From: Umbilicaria muhlenbergii
Taxonomy: Eukaryota > Ascomycota > Lecanoromycetes > Umbilicariales > Umbilicariaceae
Direction of reading: 5' to 3'
Assembly: GCA_000611775.1 (NCBI GenBank)
Contig: KK106984.1
Location: 1,766,364-1,830,363, forward strand
Length of the DNA: 64,000 bases
This document shows, piece after piece, positions 44,001 to 55,976 of the stretch. The notes below the pieces were generated by a model. That model was given only the letters and a program-made list of their open reading frames with translations, made no database searches and had not been told where the DNA came from. Made by a program: the position numbers and the translations under genes. The stretch's first letter is position 1, and each line of letters begins with the position of its first letter.

Positions 44001-47000
44001 ACCAGCAGAATCGGCATACAAATGTACAGCGCACCGCGCCCTGAAGGAAGCGGTGAATGATCTCGATGCATTGTTGACATTATGCCTGCAACTGTGTTAG
44101 TGGCCACAGTCATTATTGTAGAGAAGACGAATCAGATATACCGAGGAGGTTCAGATATGTAGACAGCGCCATCAAATAAGCCACAAAGACGAAGCCTCCA
44201 TACCAATTATACTCTAAGCCAAAGGCAACGAAGCCGCACACGCTGACCACGGAAGCCAATACAAAGCCGCCTGACAAGCGCTGAACCAAGAAGTAGTTCA
44301 TATTGTCGAAAGCATGCTAAACGATAGTAAGTAATTGACGAGCAGCATACAGCTCTGAAGCCGTATCTTGATTGCCCGATGAAAGTGCTTGACTGGAAGA
44401 CTTACTTGGTATAAATAATAGCCCCCGGTACTCCCAGCCCATCCAGTTACCCCTGCAGTCAGCAGTAAAGCGGTAAGCAAGGCATAATTCGCCATGGTCC
44501 TCTCCAATGGTGTCATGAACGCGGTCAGGTACAGTCCACGCCCCAGAAATGTCAGAAGGAGGACGTCGATGATGGCAGGGACGCAAAAGATAGTAAGAAA
44601 GCCGAATTTGGCAAATCGCCGACGTAAACTGGACTTTTCGTTGGGTTTGTTGGTTTTGTTGCAAGCACCAGCTCTTCCAGCACCTTCCTCGACCTTCGGA
44701 TACTCGACTTTGTGATATGCGGTCATCACATCAGCTGCGTCCCACGCATCTTTCGGAAGAGAAAAGAGAAGAGATTCCTTGCGACGCAGCCTATGGATGA
44801 TCCTGCCTAAAGCACGGGGCCGTATCCCAAAATAAATTTCGCATTGAGAGCCCAGAACCCATAGCTCCGCAAAGACCCCTGCTTGGTCATCCTGCTGGAG
44901 AAACAGTGGGCACCGATCAGTAGTTTCCAAGTAGACATCTTCAAAAGCATACTTCCGTAAGGCACAGAAGAACATCAGGGCAAAGAGATCAGCGTTCATG
45001 TCGACGGATGGTCGTTTCTGTGCCCCTATGTAGACGTCGAGCAAGACTGCAGAGAAAGTCCCGAGAAGACCCCGATCAGCGCTGTATAGTCCATCCAGAG
45101 TAAGTTCTTCCACGGCCGTAAAGAGTTGAACAAGCTGATGGAGGTCTGGCAGCGCCCTGGCTCCGCGCTGCTCGTACCACTCAAGTCTAGTCGCCAGTAG
45201 TTGCTCCGAAGAGATGGCGCCCTCGAGATATTTCTGTGAATGCGTCCGGTTCCAGGCCAAGAGGCTTGACTTGGTGAGCAGAAGATACTCACAGAACATT
45301 GCGACTTGGGTGAGGATTGGATGGGTTGTCTTGGTTATGTGCAGCTGTTCCATCAACATAAGAAGCTCGGCGTATGTCGAACCTGCGAGCTCACTTTCCA
45401 CCCTGGGAATGAGCATTGATTTCGCTCTCGGGTCCGTATGTGGCGCTTGGAAGAGGTCCCATTCAATTTCAAAGCGTCGGATGCGAGCGATGCCTTTGTG
45501 TGCGAGGTATGTATGGACGATGGTACTGAGGATATCAGGCGCCTTTTGAGAGATATATATGATCATATCTCCCTCATTTTCCTGCCCCTGCGAGACACTC
45601 CAGACATGAGCCCTGTTGTCTGGGAGGGTGAACCCACTGTCAAGACCCTTCAGAACCAAGATCTGACCGCACTTCAGCCCGTCTATCAACGATTCTAATA
45701 GAGGATAATTGGCATTTCGCGCGAGAAGAAGCTTTTCCAAAGCTGAACACAAGTTATCTATGTCGGACTGATCCATCTGACACAGCATATCGAGTTCCCG
45801 AAGATGCCGCTGGGTCTTTAGGATGGCTGCATATTGCTGACCAAGAATCTCTTCCCGAAGATCGTAGCATCCTCGGCCGCACATTGTTTCGCCATGGCTT
45901 GTAGTTTCCCAGAAATCAGGACGTGGCGGCGCCTTCCCACTATAGCGTTGGGCATGGAGATTACCGAAGGGCTGCCCTTTACTATTAACACGCTCAAGTA
46001 GTGCTTGCTTCATCCGCTGTTGGAATGCGACATCGATGTTGGGTAGGATGGGCCGTAGGACATTCAGATCGAGATGGGCGACTTGGTCTCGCTGACTATC
46101 ACTAACATCTACTGGTTTCGTATCTCGGGACCATGCTCTTTGCAACTTTAGATATCAAGTTAGCATGCGCCCTCAACGTTCGATGATAGGTGTAGGAAAG
46201 GGAGGACTACACCTCTATTATTTCTTGTCTCTTCAACCAGTCGAAGCCGCTCAAACAAATCTCTCCACTTGGTTGGTTGTGATCGACATCTGTGACGCCA
46301 AGAGCCGGTCCAATCCGTAGGACTGCGTTATGATGCTTCGCAAACTTGTAAGACCTCCTAACAACTGCAGGGCTCGGCCTCTCGTCCCACAAGTCTAAGA
46401 ATCCCACGAAAAAGGATGGGCCGGTTTTCCGTTGGCGGTCGCAACGTCCGAGGCCTTCGCGAAGCTCCAGCGCTTGGAAGTAGTCACGCCGCATGCCATT
46501 CCGCAGGGTGCAGGCGTTTAGGAAGACCACACCGGCTACCAGTCTGAAGTCAATATCGTCGAGTGCAGATTCATCAGCGTTGGCCATCAGAATAACAGCT
46601 AGGCCCGAATCCGCAAGTTGGCCAAGTAATTTGTTGAACGGAGAAGACGGCATGAACGTAGCCGGTAACGCCAGCCCGGCAAACCCGTGGAGGCGTTTCA
46701 GTGAGCACAGCTCTTCCAGGATCGCCGAGAGCTTCCCGCCTCCGGGCTCCTGGATATCGGGCGTGGAGACGTACGCGAGAAGACTGTTCCGTGACTTCTC
46801 GCCCTCATATTGCATCGATCTCACTAAGGATCTCTGCGTGTCGAGGATGTGGAGATCATAGTTGCGTGAAAGGAAGGTCCCAACGTCCTGTCCAGCGTAG
46901 AATCCAAACGACTTGGGTGGAGTCAGAAATGGGGGTGTGCATGATGACCACCGACGTCGTGTACTCTCGCCAGAGCCAGCGTCACGATATCCGAAGTCCT

Positions 47001-47247
47001 TCTCTTTCTGCTCCCTGCGTCTCCGCCTCCGCCTCATTCGATATCTCAATGCCTGATACGTCCATCCGGCGATTGGCAACAGCAGACACGTCGCCCCTAG
47101 ACTCAGACATAGGTATTGATACCAATAGGTGAAGAGCTCGTCCCTCGACAAAGTCGAGTTCGTGTAGACTGCGAACCTCGAGGTCTGCGTACGTGCGGAA
47201 GAGGAGAGTCCGAACAAATAATTGGAGGGCTGAAAGAATGAGGCCAT
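38016..47247 (-). CDS. gtb3: Gtb3-like giant multi-pass glycosyltransferase, GAG cluster
   Basis: Nine exons: 46213-47247, 44406-46145, 44142-44316, 43469-44091, 43102-43364, 42881-43046, 42124-42797, 39174-42071 and 38016-39108. Phases all agree; 2,888 residues. Residues about 38-65 form a membrane helix before an Arg-rich stop-transfer (RYRMRRRRRRREQ). A barrel-like domain follows (KSFGFYAGQDVGTFLSRNYD). After about residue 860 come about ten hydrophobic segments (for example FGFLTIFCVPAIIDVLLLTF, FVLASVVSVCGFVAFGL, LIYLLIIYAFLFILLF), forming the membrane part. The last about 360 residues are a GT4 (PelF-like) domain with the E-x7-E motif EGLPLAIGE (about 2661-2669). Gtb3 is thought to polymerise and export galactosaminogalactan from UDP-Gal and UDP-GalNAc. 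Neighbours sph3 and uge3 fit. Confidence 0.85.
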
Positions 47248-49173
47248 TGTGAATCCATTGCAGTTTCAAACGGATCGATCATGATACCAGAAAAACTGGC
47301 TTTGCTTGCTTCATTCCCATGGCCAAAGGGGAGGATGGTGAGCTCGTTGCCCGTGACGCAGGCGCGATGGGATCGCAAGGCACAAAGGAAGCCTTTGACG
47401 ATGCATCGCGATCAAATTAGATTTTGCACGAGCCCGATCCATCATTTACACTGATTCAGCGGGACCGCTGCGACTAAGAAGCTAGAATGGCAACTTTGCT
47501 AGATGCGTAACGAGGTCTCCCTGTCACAGAAGACCTAACCGTTACCGGGAGCGCCAAGTTGCCATGACCGCGACGAATTAGCCTCCAAACAAGTGGAGTA
47601 GTCTAAAGTAACCGACATTAGACGTACGTAGTACAAATAGAGGTATGCTTCGAGATGATGAGGTTGAGATGCGCGGTCTGACACGGTGGAAGTCATGGTG
47701 GAGCCGACATGACAGAGTAGTGGGACTGGTGCCCGTACCTTACCTTACTCGTCAGATGTCGTCGCATTCTTCACGGCGCCGCGGGATTTCCCGAGCATGT
47801 ACGGAGGAACGAAACGACGGCCCTGCCGCGGGGCAGTAGTGATTAGTCAGACGGCTCGGACCGGTGGCGCCGCCAAAGATGAGCTACTCGCAGTGGGATT
47901 CCTGCTGGTGGCCAAGCGAGACTTTAATTCAACCTCATGGAGCAGAGGCAGTCGCATGATTGGATGGGCCCATGACCGCTTTGGGCGACGGCAAGATCCC
48001 TTATCACTGCCGTGCTATCCACCTGTTTTTGCTTTTCGCGGCATCCAGGTCCTGCTCCTGCAGTACAACTACTCCAGCCTGCACCCCTCCTCGCTGTCGG
48101 TCGCACGAACATGGCCAGGACTCAATGCCGGTTCTGCAGAAAGGAATGCTGGCCACATCCTTGGCCCGCCAAGTGCGGCAATTATAAGCTTCGGGCCTGA
48201 CAGGGGCGGCATCATCGCTGTTGGGACTCTTGCTGCAAGGCCCCTCCGAAAGCTAATCAGGGCTCGGTCCCGACGCCCGTGTTTCAATGGACTTCCCCGC
48301 CGGGCTGGCAATTGGCCCACAATGTCGTGCTCAACGCAGGTACCTCGCTCAACCCTTCCCAGCCCGTGGAGTTCGCGGGCAGACTCGGTTCGATGTGCGC
48401 AGTCGCCCAGTCGATGCATGCTCTCGATGCATGCTCTCGCCGCGGGAGGGGTGCATACATCGCTGGCAGGCCGCATGCCGTGGCAATTGCACCATCCCTT
48501 GACGGTGGTCTCATGCTGTAATCCCCCAGCGCATCCTTTCGTGGCGTTGCTCCGGTAGAGTACAAATCCTGCGAGACTCTGAAACTTGTAGATTCAGTAT
48601 AGCCCCGAGCTCAGATTCCTCTTCGCTAACTTTCGCGCCATCTGATTAGGCTGGGATTTCGAGATGTTCAAGTGTACGTATTTGTCTTCCTATAATCTCC
48701 CAAAGTTCGGCCGGCAAGCCCCCATCCCCACATCCCCACATCTGGAATGAAAACACAATCGCGCGTGCTTCCGCTCGTTCCATTTGCATGCTGAGATTGC
48801 CGCTTCCGACATGGTCACAAGGCCTGGCTCATCATCCCTATGCGGGTCGTTGACGGATGAGTACAAGCACAAGCATGGCCACATGTCGAGCCAATCATCC
48901 AGTCCCCGACGGATGAGCACAAGCGCAAGGTCGAGGCTCGCCTTACCCGCTGTCAATGGGCTTGGCGGGGAGAGGAAGTGGGCCTCGACCGGCTTAGGGT
49001 TAGGGGAGCGGGCAAAGCGGACGAACGGTACATGTTCTCAGTACTTATAACATAGCAATGCCTCAACTCTGAATTTTGCCCCTCAACTCTGGATAGACAA
49101 CTCATATTCTTTAGGCTGCGCAGTACTGCATTGGCCGTCGACTCATAGAATCCGTTCGATACCATTCGTCAAT
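47248..49173. promoter_or_regulatory. Long divergent promoter region between gtb3 and uge3
   Basis: About 1.9 kb between the two start codons. Frames such as 47797-48558 show no domain, and I reject them as genes. A short tandem (GATGCATGCTCTC twice) lies near 48413-48440. The length suits complex developmental control, but no specific site is claimed. Confidence 0.45.
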
Positions 49174-50856
49174 ATGCCTTCAGCTACTGCCGCTCCCGTT
49201 GCAGCGAGAGGAAGGAATGTCGCCGCTTTCCCAATCATCCTCGTTACGGGCGGGTCAGGCTACATCGGATCTCACACCGTCCTCGACATCCTCAATTCGG
49301 GATGTGCTGTCGTTGTCATTGACAACCTGGGCAACAGCCACATGGAAAGCCTGTGCCGGGTACACTACATCGCAAAGAAGGAATACGAACGACGAGGCCT
49401 GGATCCAAATTCAGTCCCCCCTCTGTATTTCCATAAGGCCGATATACGAGATCGAAAGTCGCTCATGGATATTTTTCAATTGTGGCAAGGGCCAGGAGCG
49501 CAAAACAAGCGTAGTCCAGCTCCGGTTGACATCGGTCTTCTTGCAAAAGAGAAATACAGCATGAGAGAGTATGCGATACAGGACAGGAAAGAACCAGTGC
49601 CTCTTCCCATTACAAGAGATCCTTCTACATTCGGCAAGATCGCATCCGTCGTTCATTTCGCGGCCTTAAAAGCCGTCGGCGAGTCCATCGAGAAGCCGCT
49701 GGAGTATTACGAGAACAACATTAGCGGGCTCATTAACCTTCTCCAGGCCATGGCTACGCACAAGGTCAAGAACCTTGTCTTTTCGAGTAGTGCGGTGGTT
49801 TACGGAACTGGAAAAGAAATGAACATCTCAGAGGATTCCGTCCAGGTGGGCGGCAAAGGTACGGGGGCAGGCCTAGTGACTAACCCATACGGACGGTCAA
49901 AGTGGATGGCGGAGGAAATACTCAACGATTGCTGTTTCGCCGACCCAGATTTCAACGCAATATCCTTACGCTACTTCAATCCAACTGGATCCCACCCAAG
50001 CGGTTTAATCGGCGAGGATCCAAAAGGCATACCCAACAACATTGTACCTGTCATCCTCCAGGCATATCAGAGGCGTCGGAGCAAAGTCTACGTTTTCGGT
50101 TCCAACTACGATACCAGCGACGGCACTGGGGTGCGAGATTACATCCATGTCGGCGATCTAGCTGGTGGTCATGTTGCTGCCCTCCGAAAGCTGCAGCCAG
50201 GAGACACACTTCGGAAAAGTGTCAGTTCTTCCAACTCCGACTCTTCGGGTGTGAGAGAGCCCGAACCCAATTACCGCGTCTACAATCTTGGGACTGGCCA
50301 GGGTTACTCCGTGCTCGACATTATCAAGGCGTTCTCCTCGGTCTGTGGTAGCGAAATTCCATTCGCCATCTCGGATGCTCGACCGGGCGACCTGGGCACC
50401 GTAACGGCCGACGCCTCAAAAGCCGAGCAGGAATTAGACTGGCACGCAGAGTTTGACCTCCAAGACATGTGCCGCGACGTTTACAACTGGGCAGCGGAGA
50501 ACCCCGCGGGATACGAACGGCTCCGAAAACTCTCGGCTATTGCTATGCAGGATCCGGCGGCGGTGCGCAAGGCAAGCATCGACGCCGGTCTGCTAGGCGG
50601 CAAGAGCAATCCTAATCTCAACGATGTCCTGACTGGCATGGCGAACGTTGTGACCAGGAAGGCCTCCTTTAGCGGCATCATCCGTAGGCTGAGTTCGATG
50701 AACTTGGGCTTGGAAAGCATGTCAACGCTGGTGGAAGAAGATGAGCCGGAAGACGAGGATGTGGCACCTCCTCATTTGGCTATGGATAGCAAGCCGCAGT
50801 GGAGTATGTTTGGGGAGTGCTGGACGACCCACGCCGGATTCGGCCAAGAGGTCTAG
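49174..50856 (+). CDS. uge3: UDP-glucose/UDP-GlcNAc 4-epimerase, Uge3-like, GAG cluster
   Basis: A single exon of 560 residues. An extended SDR epimerase: the NAD-binding GGSGYIGS is at 26-33, followed by DNLGNS, the Ser of SSSAVVYG, the catalytic Tyr239 and Lys243 in NPYGRSKW, then ISLRYFNPTGSHPSGLIGED and DGTGVRDYIHVGDLA. It interconverts UDP-Glc/UDP-Gal and, for Uge3, UDP-GlcNAc/UDP-GalNAc, giving both sugars of galactosaminogalactan. It is longer than ordinary GalE enzymes (about 340-370 residues). There is an insert near residues 105-155 and an extra C-terminal tail of about 110 residues with an acidic patch (EEDEPEDEDV). The frame is intact. Its place between gtb3 and agd3 supports the Uge3 assignment over the housekeeping epimerase. 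Confidence 0.9.
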   Translation: MPSATAAPVAARGRNVAAFPIILVTGGSGYIGSHTVLDILNSGCAVVVIDNLGNSHMESLCRVHYIAKKEYERRGLDPNSVPPLYFHKADIRDRKSLMDIFQLWQGPGAQNKRSPAPVDIGLLAKEKYSMREYAIQDRKEPVPLPITRDPSTFGKIASVVHFAALKAVGESIEKPLEYYENNISGLINLLQAMATHKVKNLVFSSSAVVYGTGKEMNISEDSVQVGGKGTGAGLVTNPYGRSKWMAEEILNDCCFADPDFNAISLRYFNPTGSHPSGLIGEDPKGIPNNIVPVILQAYQRRRSKVYVFGSNYDTSDGTGVRDYIHVGDLAGGHVAALRKLQPGDTLRKSVSSSNSDSSGVREPEPNYRVYNLGTGQGYSVLDIIKAFSSVCGSEIPFAISDARPGDLGTVTADASKAEQELDWHAEFDLQDMCRDVYNWAAENPAGYERLRKLSAIAMQDPAAVRKASIDAGLLGGKSNPNLNDVLTGMANVVTRKASFSGIIRRLSSMNLGLESMSTLVEEDEPEDEDVAPPHLAMDSKPQWSMFGECWTTHAGFGQEV

Positions 50857-51719
50857 GTGGTCCGCACGTTCGAGCTGCTGTGAGGTCTGCGAGGGAGTAA
50901 CAAGAATCTCGCTCCGTTACATGCCAAGCGAGATGATCGAAATTCGAGGTAGTAATTACGTATGGGTGGAGCTGGAGTATTGGGATTGGAGGTCGGATGA
51001 AGGGTGCTTCGGTTCTGCCCCTGGGTGTTGGATTTGAAAGTGGAGAATAGGTCAGTGCGGTTTCTTGGGAGTTCTTAGACAGTGGATTCGAGGTCCAGTA
51101 TAATCGTCAATTAGCAGTAGGTCATAGGGATCACGTTCGAGTCAATAAAAGTTATACCGGGTAAAGGGTCTCCAAGATATCCACCTGAGTCTCCTCCTTG
51201 CCGGCGTCCGGTCCACCGAGCGGCTAGCGGAGCGGGATCGGAAAACCCCACAACCCTTTGTCTTGACATCAGCGATACCTGTGATCAACCTACAGATGTA
51301 CAACAACATTTCTGCACCGCCTGGAGATTTGCATTCCACAAAGTAACTGTCGGAGCACAAAGTTAAAATCAAGGGCGACCGCTAGCCTCTATCCGGTGGT
51401 ACTGTCAAACTCTACCGCCTGGTAGGCTTTCTAATGCTTGAGAAACATGGTTCGCAAAAGTATTACGCCCATTCCGCGTTCCGCTTTCAGCAAGCCCAAA
51501 CTCTGCCCTTGTCGGACTCTGCACCATGTGGCTCAATCACTTGCCTCGATCCAAGTCGCAAGCTCGCTTTGCTTGCGTCTCAAGTCAGCTTATTGCAGTC
51601 GTCTGCGCGACATCAGTTTGTCCAGGCTGATTAGATACGACCAGCGGGTACAGTAGTAGCCCTGCGCCTTTCTGTCATCTTCATTGCTGCTATCTTCGGA
51701 TGAGAACCCATTGTTCGGC
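50857..51719. other. Intergenic region between uge3 and agd3
   Basis: About 860 bases between co-oriented genes, holding the uge3 3' flank and the agd3 promoter. No gene seen. Confidence 0.5.
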
Positions 51720-54173
51720 ATGCTGTGGGCGCGAAGAAACAGATTCTCGCGTTCCTTGCTCTGCCTGCTCTTCTTGGCTCTCGTATCTTTGTGTACATGC
51801 CTGTCGTCTAACTCGACTACCCTTATCATAGCCACTACTGTGGATACGGCAGATCAAGCATCGTACATACTCAATGGGTACGGGGTGGGCTTTGAAGTGC
51901 TGCTGGTGCCAGAGAGTGGCGTTACACTACCGGTTCTCAGTACCACCGACGGCGGCAACTACGGTCTTCTTGTCATTCTTTCGGAGGCTTCGTACATAAA
52001 CAACGGAACTGCGTCTACCGCCTTGACCTCAGCGCAATGGGAACTATTATACAGCTATCAGAGAGACTTCAAAATCCGCATGGTACACCTTGCCGTTGTC
52101 CCAGGCCCTAAGTACGGCATAACAGGACCCTCTGCAGGGTGCTGCAGTCCTCCTTCCTATCAGAACGTCACTATAATCTCGGAAGTAGCAGAGAAAGAAT
52201 TTCCCAATGCTGGAATTAGGTAAGAATTCGAACTCCTTTCACGACTTTCTTCCATGCTGCTTGGTTCTTTGCGAACAATTTCGTCTGAGTCATATGGACA
52301 GATCAGTTGGGCTGAACACTTCCGGTGTCTTTCATGACCCTTCAAAAATCACCAACGATTCGACGACAACTGCTTTCTTACAGTTTGGCCCTCATCCTGG
52401 CTTTCCCAAACTATCGATTGCTGGGGTTATCAACAAATTTGAAGATGGGCGAGAGCAGATGGCTTTCTTCACCAATGCAGGCAATTTCAGCATGACGAGC
52501 ACTCTCCTAAATCATGTATGGGTTCAGTGGGGCTACCATGGTCTCTACCCAGGATATAGAAGGTTGAATCTTCAGACACAAGGTCAGCAACGCTCAAGAA
52601 CTTTCTTTTAGGTCTTCCTCGGCAGCTGAAGTGGTGAACTTGCTAATCACGCACAGTGGACGATTTGTTCCTTGAAACGGCCATATATACAGGAGGTCTA
52701 TTTCGTCTTCGCGCAGAAGACTTACAGGACCATGTGGATTGGACTATCGATATCAACAGGCGACTGAACCCAGGAAGTTCGTACTTCCTAGAATTCGGGT
52801 TCAATTGTAACGGGAATTTGATTTACGGCTACACACTACAAGCTAATAACCCAGGTCTCTCGTGTGACAGTCCGGTATTCAGCAAATGGCACGAAGCCAC
52901 GCAGCTCGAGTTCAGGAAAATTCTGGGTACCGGTAGTAACTACTGGCCATCCTACTCATCCTCGGACTGGACAGGCAGTTGCCTCTCCTTGGATCCGTTG
53001 GTGAAATTCATGAACAACATTACGAACCGGGACGCGTATGGTCTGGTTACCCATACATTCACTCATTTGGAGCTGAACAACGCAACCTACCACGACGCTA
53101 CAAGAGAGATATCGTTCAACCTACTCTATGCCGAGCTATTGAACTTCACATCTGCTGCCAAGTTTAGCGGCAGTGGGCTCATTCCGCCCGCCATCACTGG
53201 CCTTCATAATGGTGACGTCCTACGCGCTTGGTCAGATAACGGTTTGTGGAACGCTATAGGCGACAACACTCGTCCTCCGCTGAGGAATCCTGTACGCTCT
53301 TCTCTCTCAATAAATTCGGGGCTGTATATGCTCATGTTGTATAGGAAAATGACCACTGGCCATTGATGTCGACCATGACTGATAACGGCTACGATGGATA
53401 CCAAATCACGCCCCGCTTTGCGACGCTGATGTACTTCAATTGGTGCGTTTGCTGACCCGCCAATTGCAAATGTCTAGCTAAACTCTAGCGTACAGTGACC
53501 TCCCTCCATGCAATGTCAAACAGTGGGTGGACACATCAGATGGAACTGGTGATATCTACACCTTGCTTGAGCTCTCGAAAAACACGGCAGCCAACCAACT
53601 TCTTTCGCTGTATCACGGTATGGCATGTGTACAACGGATCGATGTCAGAAGCTAATACTAGATAGATCCTTATATGTTCCATCAACCTAATCTTCGTTCC
53701 CATGACGCCGAGGAGATCTTCATCAATGGAAGGATGCAAAAGCTTTCTTTGATCCAAATGTGGGTGGAGACTGTCGTGGGCGAAATAATGAGAGTGGTGG
53801 ACTGGCCAATAGTCACGTTGAAGCATGACCATGTATGTCTCTAACCTTCGCCTCTAGTCGACATACTATAAGTGCTTACGCTTGTAATTTGCAGATTGCC
53901 ATGTCTTTTAACCGTCGCTTTGTCCGAGACCAGTGCGCTCCATACATTCGCTGGACCCTGTCAGATGACTCTTCTCAGATAACGGGTTTTGATGTGCTTG
54001 CTGCTACCAACAATACATGCTCGGTGACAGTGCCGGTCACTGTGCCCAAATCTGTCAAGGATACGCAGGGCTTTCACACAGAACAGCTGGGTAACGATCC
54101 GCTGACTATATGGGTTGATTTGAGTGGAAGGGCGGTTCATTTTGATTTGGATCCGCCAATTGATGTTGCTTAG
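51720..54173 (+). CDS. agd3: Agd3-like galactosaminogalactan deacetylase (CE18 type)
   Basis: Seven exons: 51720-52219, 52302-52582, 52657-53291, 53345-53442, 53496-53617, 53666-53832 and 53895-54173. All phases agree; 693 residues. The start at 51720 gives a signal peptide (LLCLLFLALVSLCTCLSS); open codons upstream have no ATG. The N-terminal part is beta-rich. The deacetylase core has the metal/catalytic Asp pair VDDLFLET (D262, D263) and the THTFTHLELN motif (H393, H397), followed by RNPENDHWPL, DNGYDGYQITPR and a C-terminal beta domain. The order matches Agd3 of Aspergillus, a secreted metal-dependent enzyme that partly removes acetyl groups from GalNAc. This gives the polymer positive charge and adhesion. 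Confidence 0.9.
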
Positions 54174-54491
54174 CGTTGGATACTCGTTTCCTTTGGTCAA
54201 TCATAAGTGCACAGTTGCGAAGGAAATGTAGGCTCGACCAGGTTTACGTGCTGGTAGCGGCGTCAGAGGGGAAAGCACAATTGGAGAATCGAAACAGCTC
54301 TATGTTGAGTTTAGGCGCTGTCGGCTTACGGCAGTCGCTTATCGGTGTGATTTCGGGATGGATTTCGGGGTTCAGGCTCTTCAGCCATGGCCTTATAATT
54401 AGGCGAATTCTCCTTTGTTTTAGCAGTCAGTCAGTCCTTATCGATATTTTCAACACTCTATACACAATGCAATTCACATTTTCTTAGTGAA
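54174..54491. other. agd3 3' flank
   Basis: About 320 bases between the agd3 stop and the LTR element. No gene seen. Confidence 0.5.
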
Positions 54492-54496
54492 CATGG

Positions 54497-54606
54497 TGTT
54501 GAGTTTTCACTGTCGCCTGCTTAGTGGCTTGGCATCCCCCCTCTATATATTCGCACCACTTTTCGTAGCAATCGAACTCTAGTCAATCCGTTGAATAAAT
54601 TCAACA
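54497..54606. repeat. Left LTR of the TRIM element
   Basis: 110 bp, from TGTTGAG to ATTCAACA, with a TATA-like CTATATAT box inside (about 54543-54550). Confidence 0.88.
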
Positions 54607-54740
54607 GGTTATGAGCCCGGTCAGCGCAAAGGCGCTGCGGATTGACTCCGTCCATGCTGAGAGGACGTTAAAGACTATGCAAACAAGCCCTCTACGGAGG
54701 CAGTAACGGAAGCCAGCCCACAGAGGTGGCGTTTCAGTCA

Positions 54741-55298
54741 CGGAAGCCCACAAAGGTGGCCATTCCACTTCGGAAGTCCTCCACAGAGAGGCATTACAGG
54801 CCTACAAGGCACTTATCGGAAGCCCACAAAGGTGGCCATTCCACTTCAGAAGCCCTCCACGCAGAGGCATTACAGGCCTACAAGGCACTTATCGGAAGCC
54901 CACAAAGGTGGCCATTCCACTTCAGAAGCCCTCCACGCAGAGGCATTACAGGCCTACAAGGCACTTATCGGAAGCCCACAAAGGTGGCCATTCCACTTCA
55001 GAAGCCCTCCACGCAGAGGCATTACAGGCCTACAAGGCACTTATCGGAAGCCCACAAAGGTGGCCATTCCACTTCAGAAGCCCTCCACGCAGAGGCATTA
55101 CAGGCCTACAAGGCACTTATCGGAAGCCCACAAAGGTGGCCATTCCACTTCAGAAGCCCTCCACGCAGAGGCATTACAGGCCTACAAGGCACTTATCGGA
55201 AGCCCACAAAGGTGGCCATTCCACTTCAGAAGCCCTCCACGCAGAGGCATTACAGGCCTACAAGGCACTTATCGGAAGCCCACAGAGGTGATCATTCC
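54741..55298. repeat. 76-bp tandem repeat array inside the TRIM element
   Basis: Seven full units and a partial eighth, starting at 54741, 54817, 54893, 54969, 55045, 55121, 55197 and 55273. Each begins CGGAAGCCCACAAAGGTGGC. The first unit is slightly diverged and the central ones look identical. Since 76 is not a multiple of 3, open frames here (up to 201 codons) cycle through three peptides and are not taken as genes. Confidence 0.92.
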
Positions 55299-55377
55299 TT
55301 TGAGAATATAAGGATTTGGGTGAGAAAATGAGGTTGTGGTTTTAGGGTCATGGGGGAGCAGTCGCAGTGAGGGGGAG

Positions 55378-55488
55378 TGTTGAGTTTTCACTGTCGCCTG
55401 CTTAGTGGCTTGGCATTCCCCCCTCTATATATTCGCACCACTTTTCATAGCAATCGAACTCTAGTCAATCCGTTGAATAAATTCAACA
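55378..55488. repeat. Right LTR of the TRIM element
   Basis: 111 bp, nearly identical to the left copy. It follows a purine tract and is followed by the CATGG target duplication. Confidence 0.88.
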
Positions 55489-55493
55489 CATGG

Positions 55494-55976
55494 GCCACAG
55501 AGTAACTTATTAATTTTGAGACTACTGATCTGCGTAGAATGTCTGCGAATACTTTCTCATACGATTGCTAATACATCCTGAATATGTGTTTCTGTAAGAC
55601 TCCATCTCATACTTGCATCGCTCAACCTCTAGCTACTGCGGAGTACGCTATACAGATACGGTTCCAAGCTAACTCCACAACTTGAAATTCTCGTCTTTGG
55701 AATCCTGGCATCATCACGGCTCCCCACTGTGGAGCCGGATGCGGCGTGCCAAGAGCGGTCGAAAGTGAGTTGAACTTTACAACTGACCTTTGGGTGGAGT
55801 CGATGACCCTCAAGAACCACCTTCGACTTTTCCGGGGATGGCGCTAATGACGAATCGTATCGATGGAGCCTGGGTCTTGTGGTCCTTGGGCCGGAAAGGC
55901 CATCTAAACAGTTGTACGGTGAAATGTGACATTCGTACGTTTGTCGAACTCGACATCACAGGTATAGCACAACGAG
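55494..55976. promoter_or_regulatory. ega3 upstream region
   Basis: About 480 bases between the TRIM element and the ega3 start. No gene seen. The element sits upstream of ega3, so it may have moved or added promoter signals. Confidence 0.45.

Larger units (their letters stand above)
54492..55493. mobile_element. TRIM-type LTR element, non-coding, Ty1/copia-like priming
   Basis: A miniature LTR retroelement between agd3 and ega3. It has two direct LTRs of about 110 bp (54497-54606 and 55378-55488), each starting TGTTG and ending CAACA, flanked by a 5-bp target duplication CATGG (54492-54496 and 55489-55493). The sequence just inside the left LTR (from 54607, GGTTATGAGCCC) is complementary to the anticodon-loop part of initiator tRNA-Met, as in elements primed by a half tRNA. 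A purine tract (55369-55377) abuts the right LTR. The interior holds 76-bp tandem repeats and no protein domain. The LTRs are nearly identical, so insertion is recent. It is structurally whole but non-autonomous. Confidence 0.88.

Noticed and set aside
47797-48558. 253-codon plus-strand frame between gtb3 and uge3
   Set aside because: Composition is unlike protein-coding neighbours, no domain is recognised, and several other frames overlap on both strands.
54741-55298. CRISPR-like array
   Set aside because: Units are contiguous 76-bp tandem copies without unique spacers, in a fungal genome and inside an LTR element.
54726-55331. Long plus-strand open frame (about 200 codons) over the 76-bp repeats
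   Set aside because: It is created by the tandem array, whose period is not a multiple of three; all three frames are open and no domain is seen.
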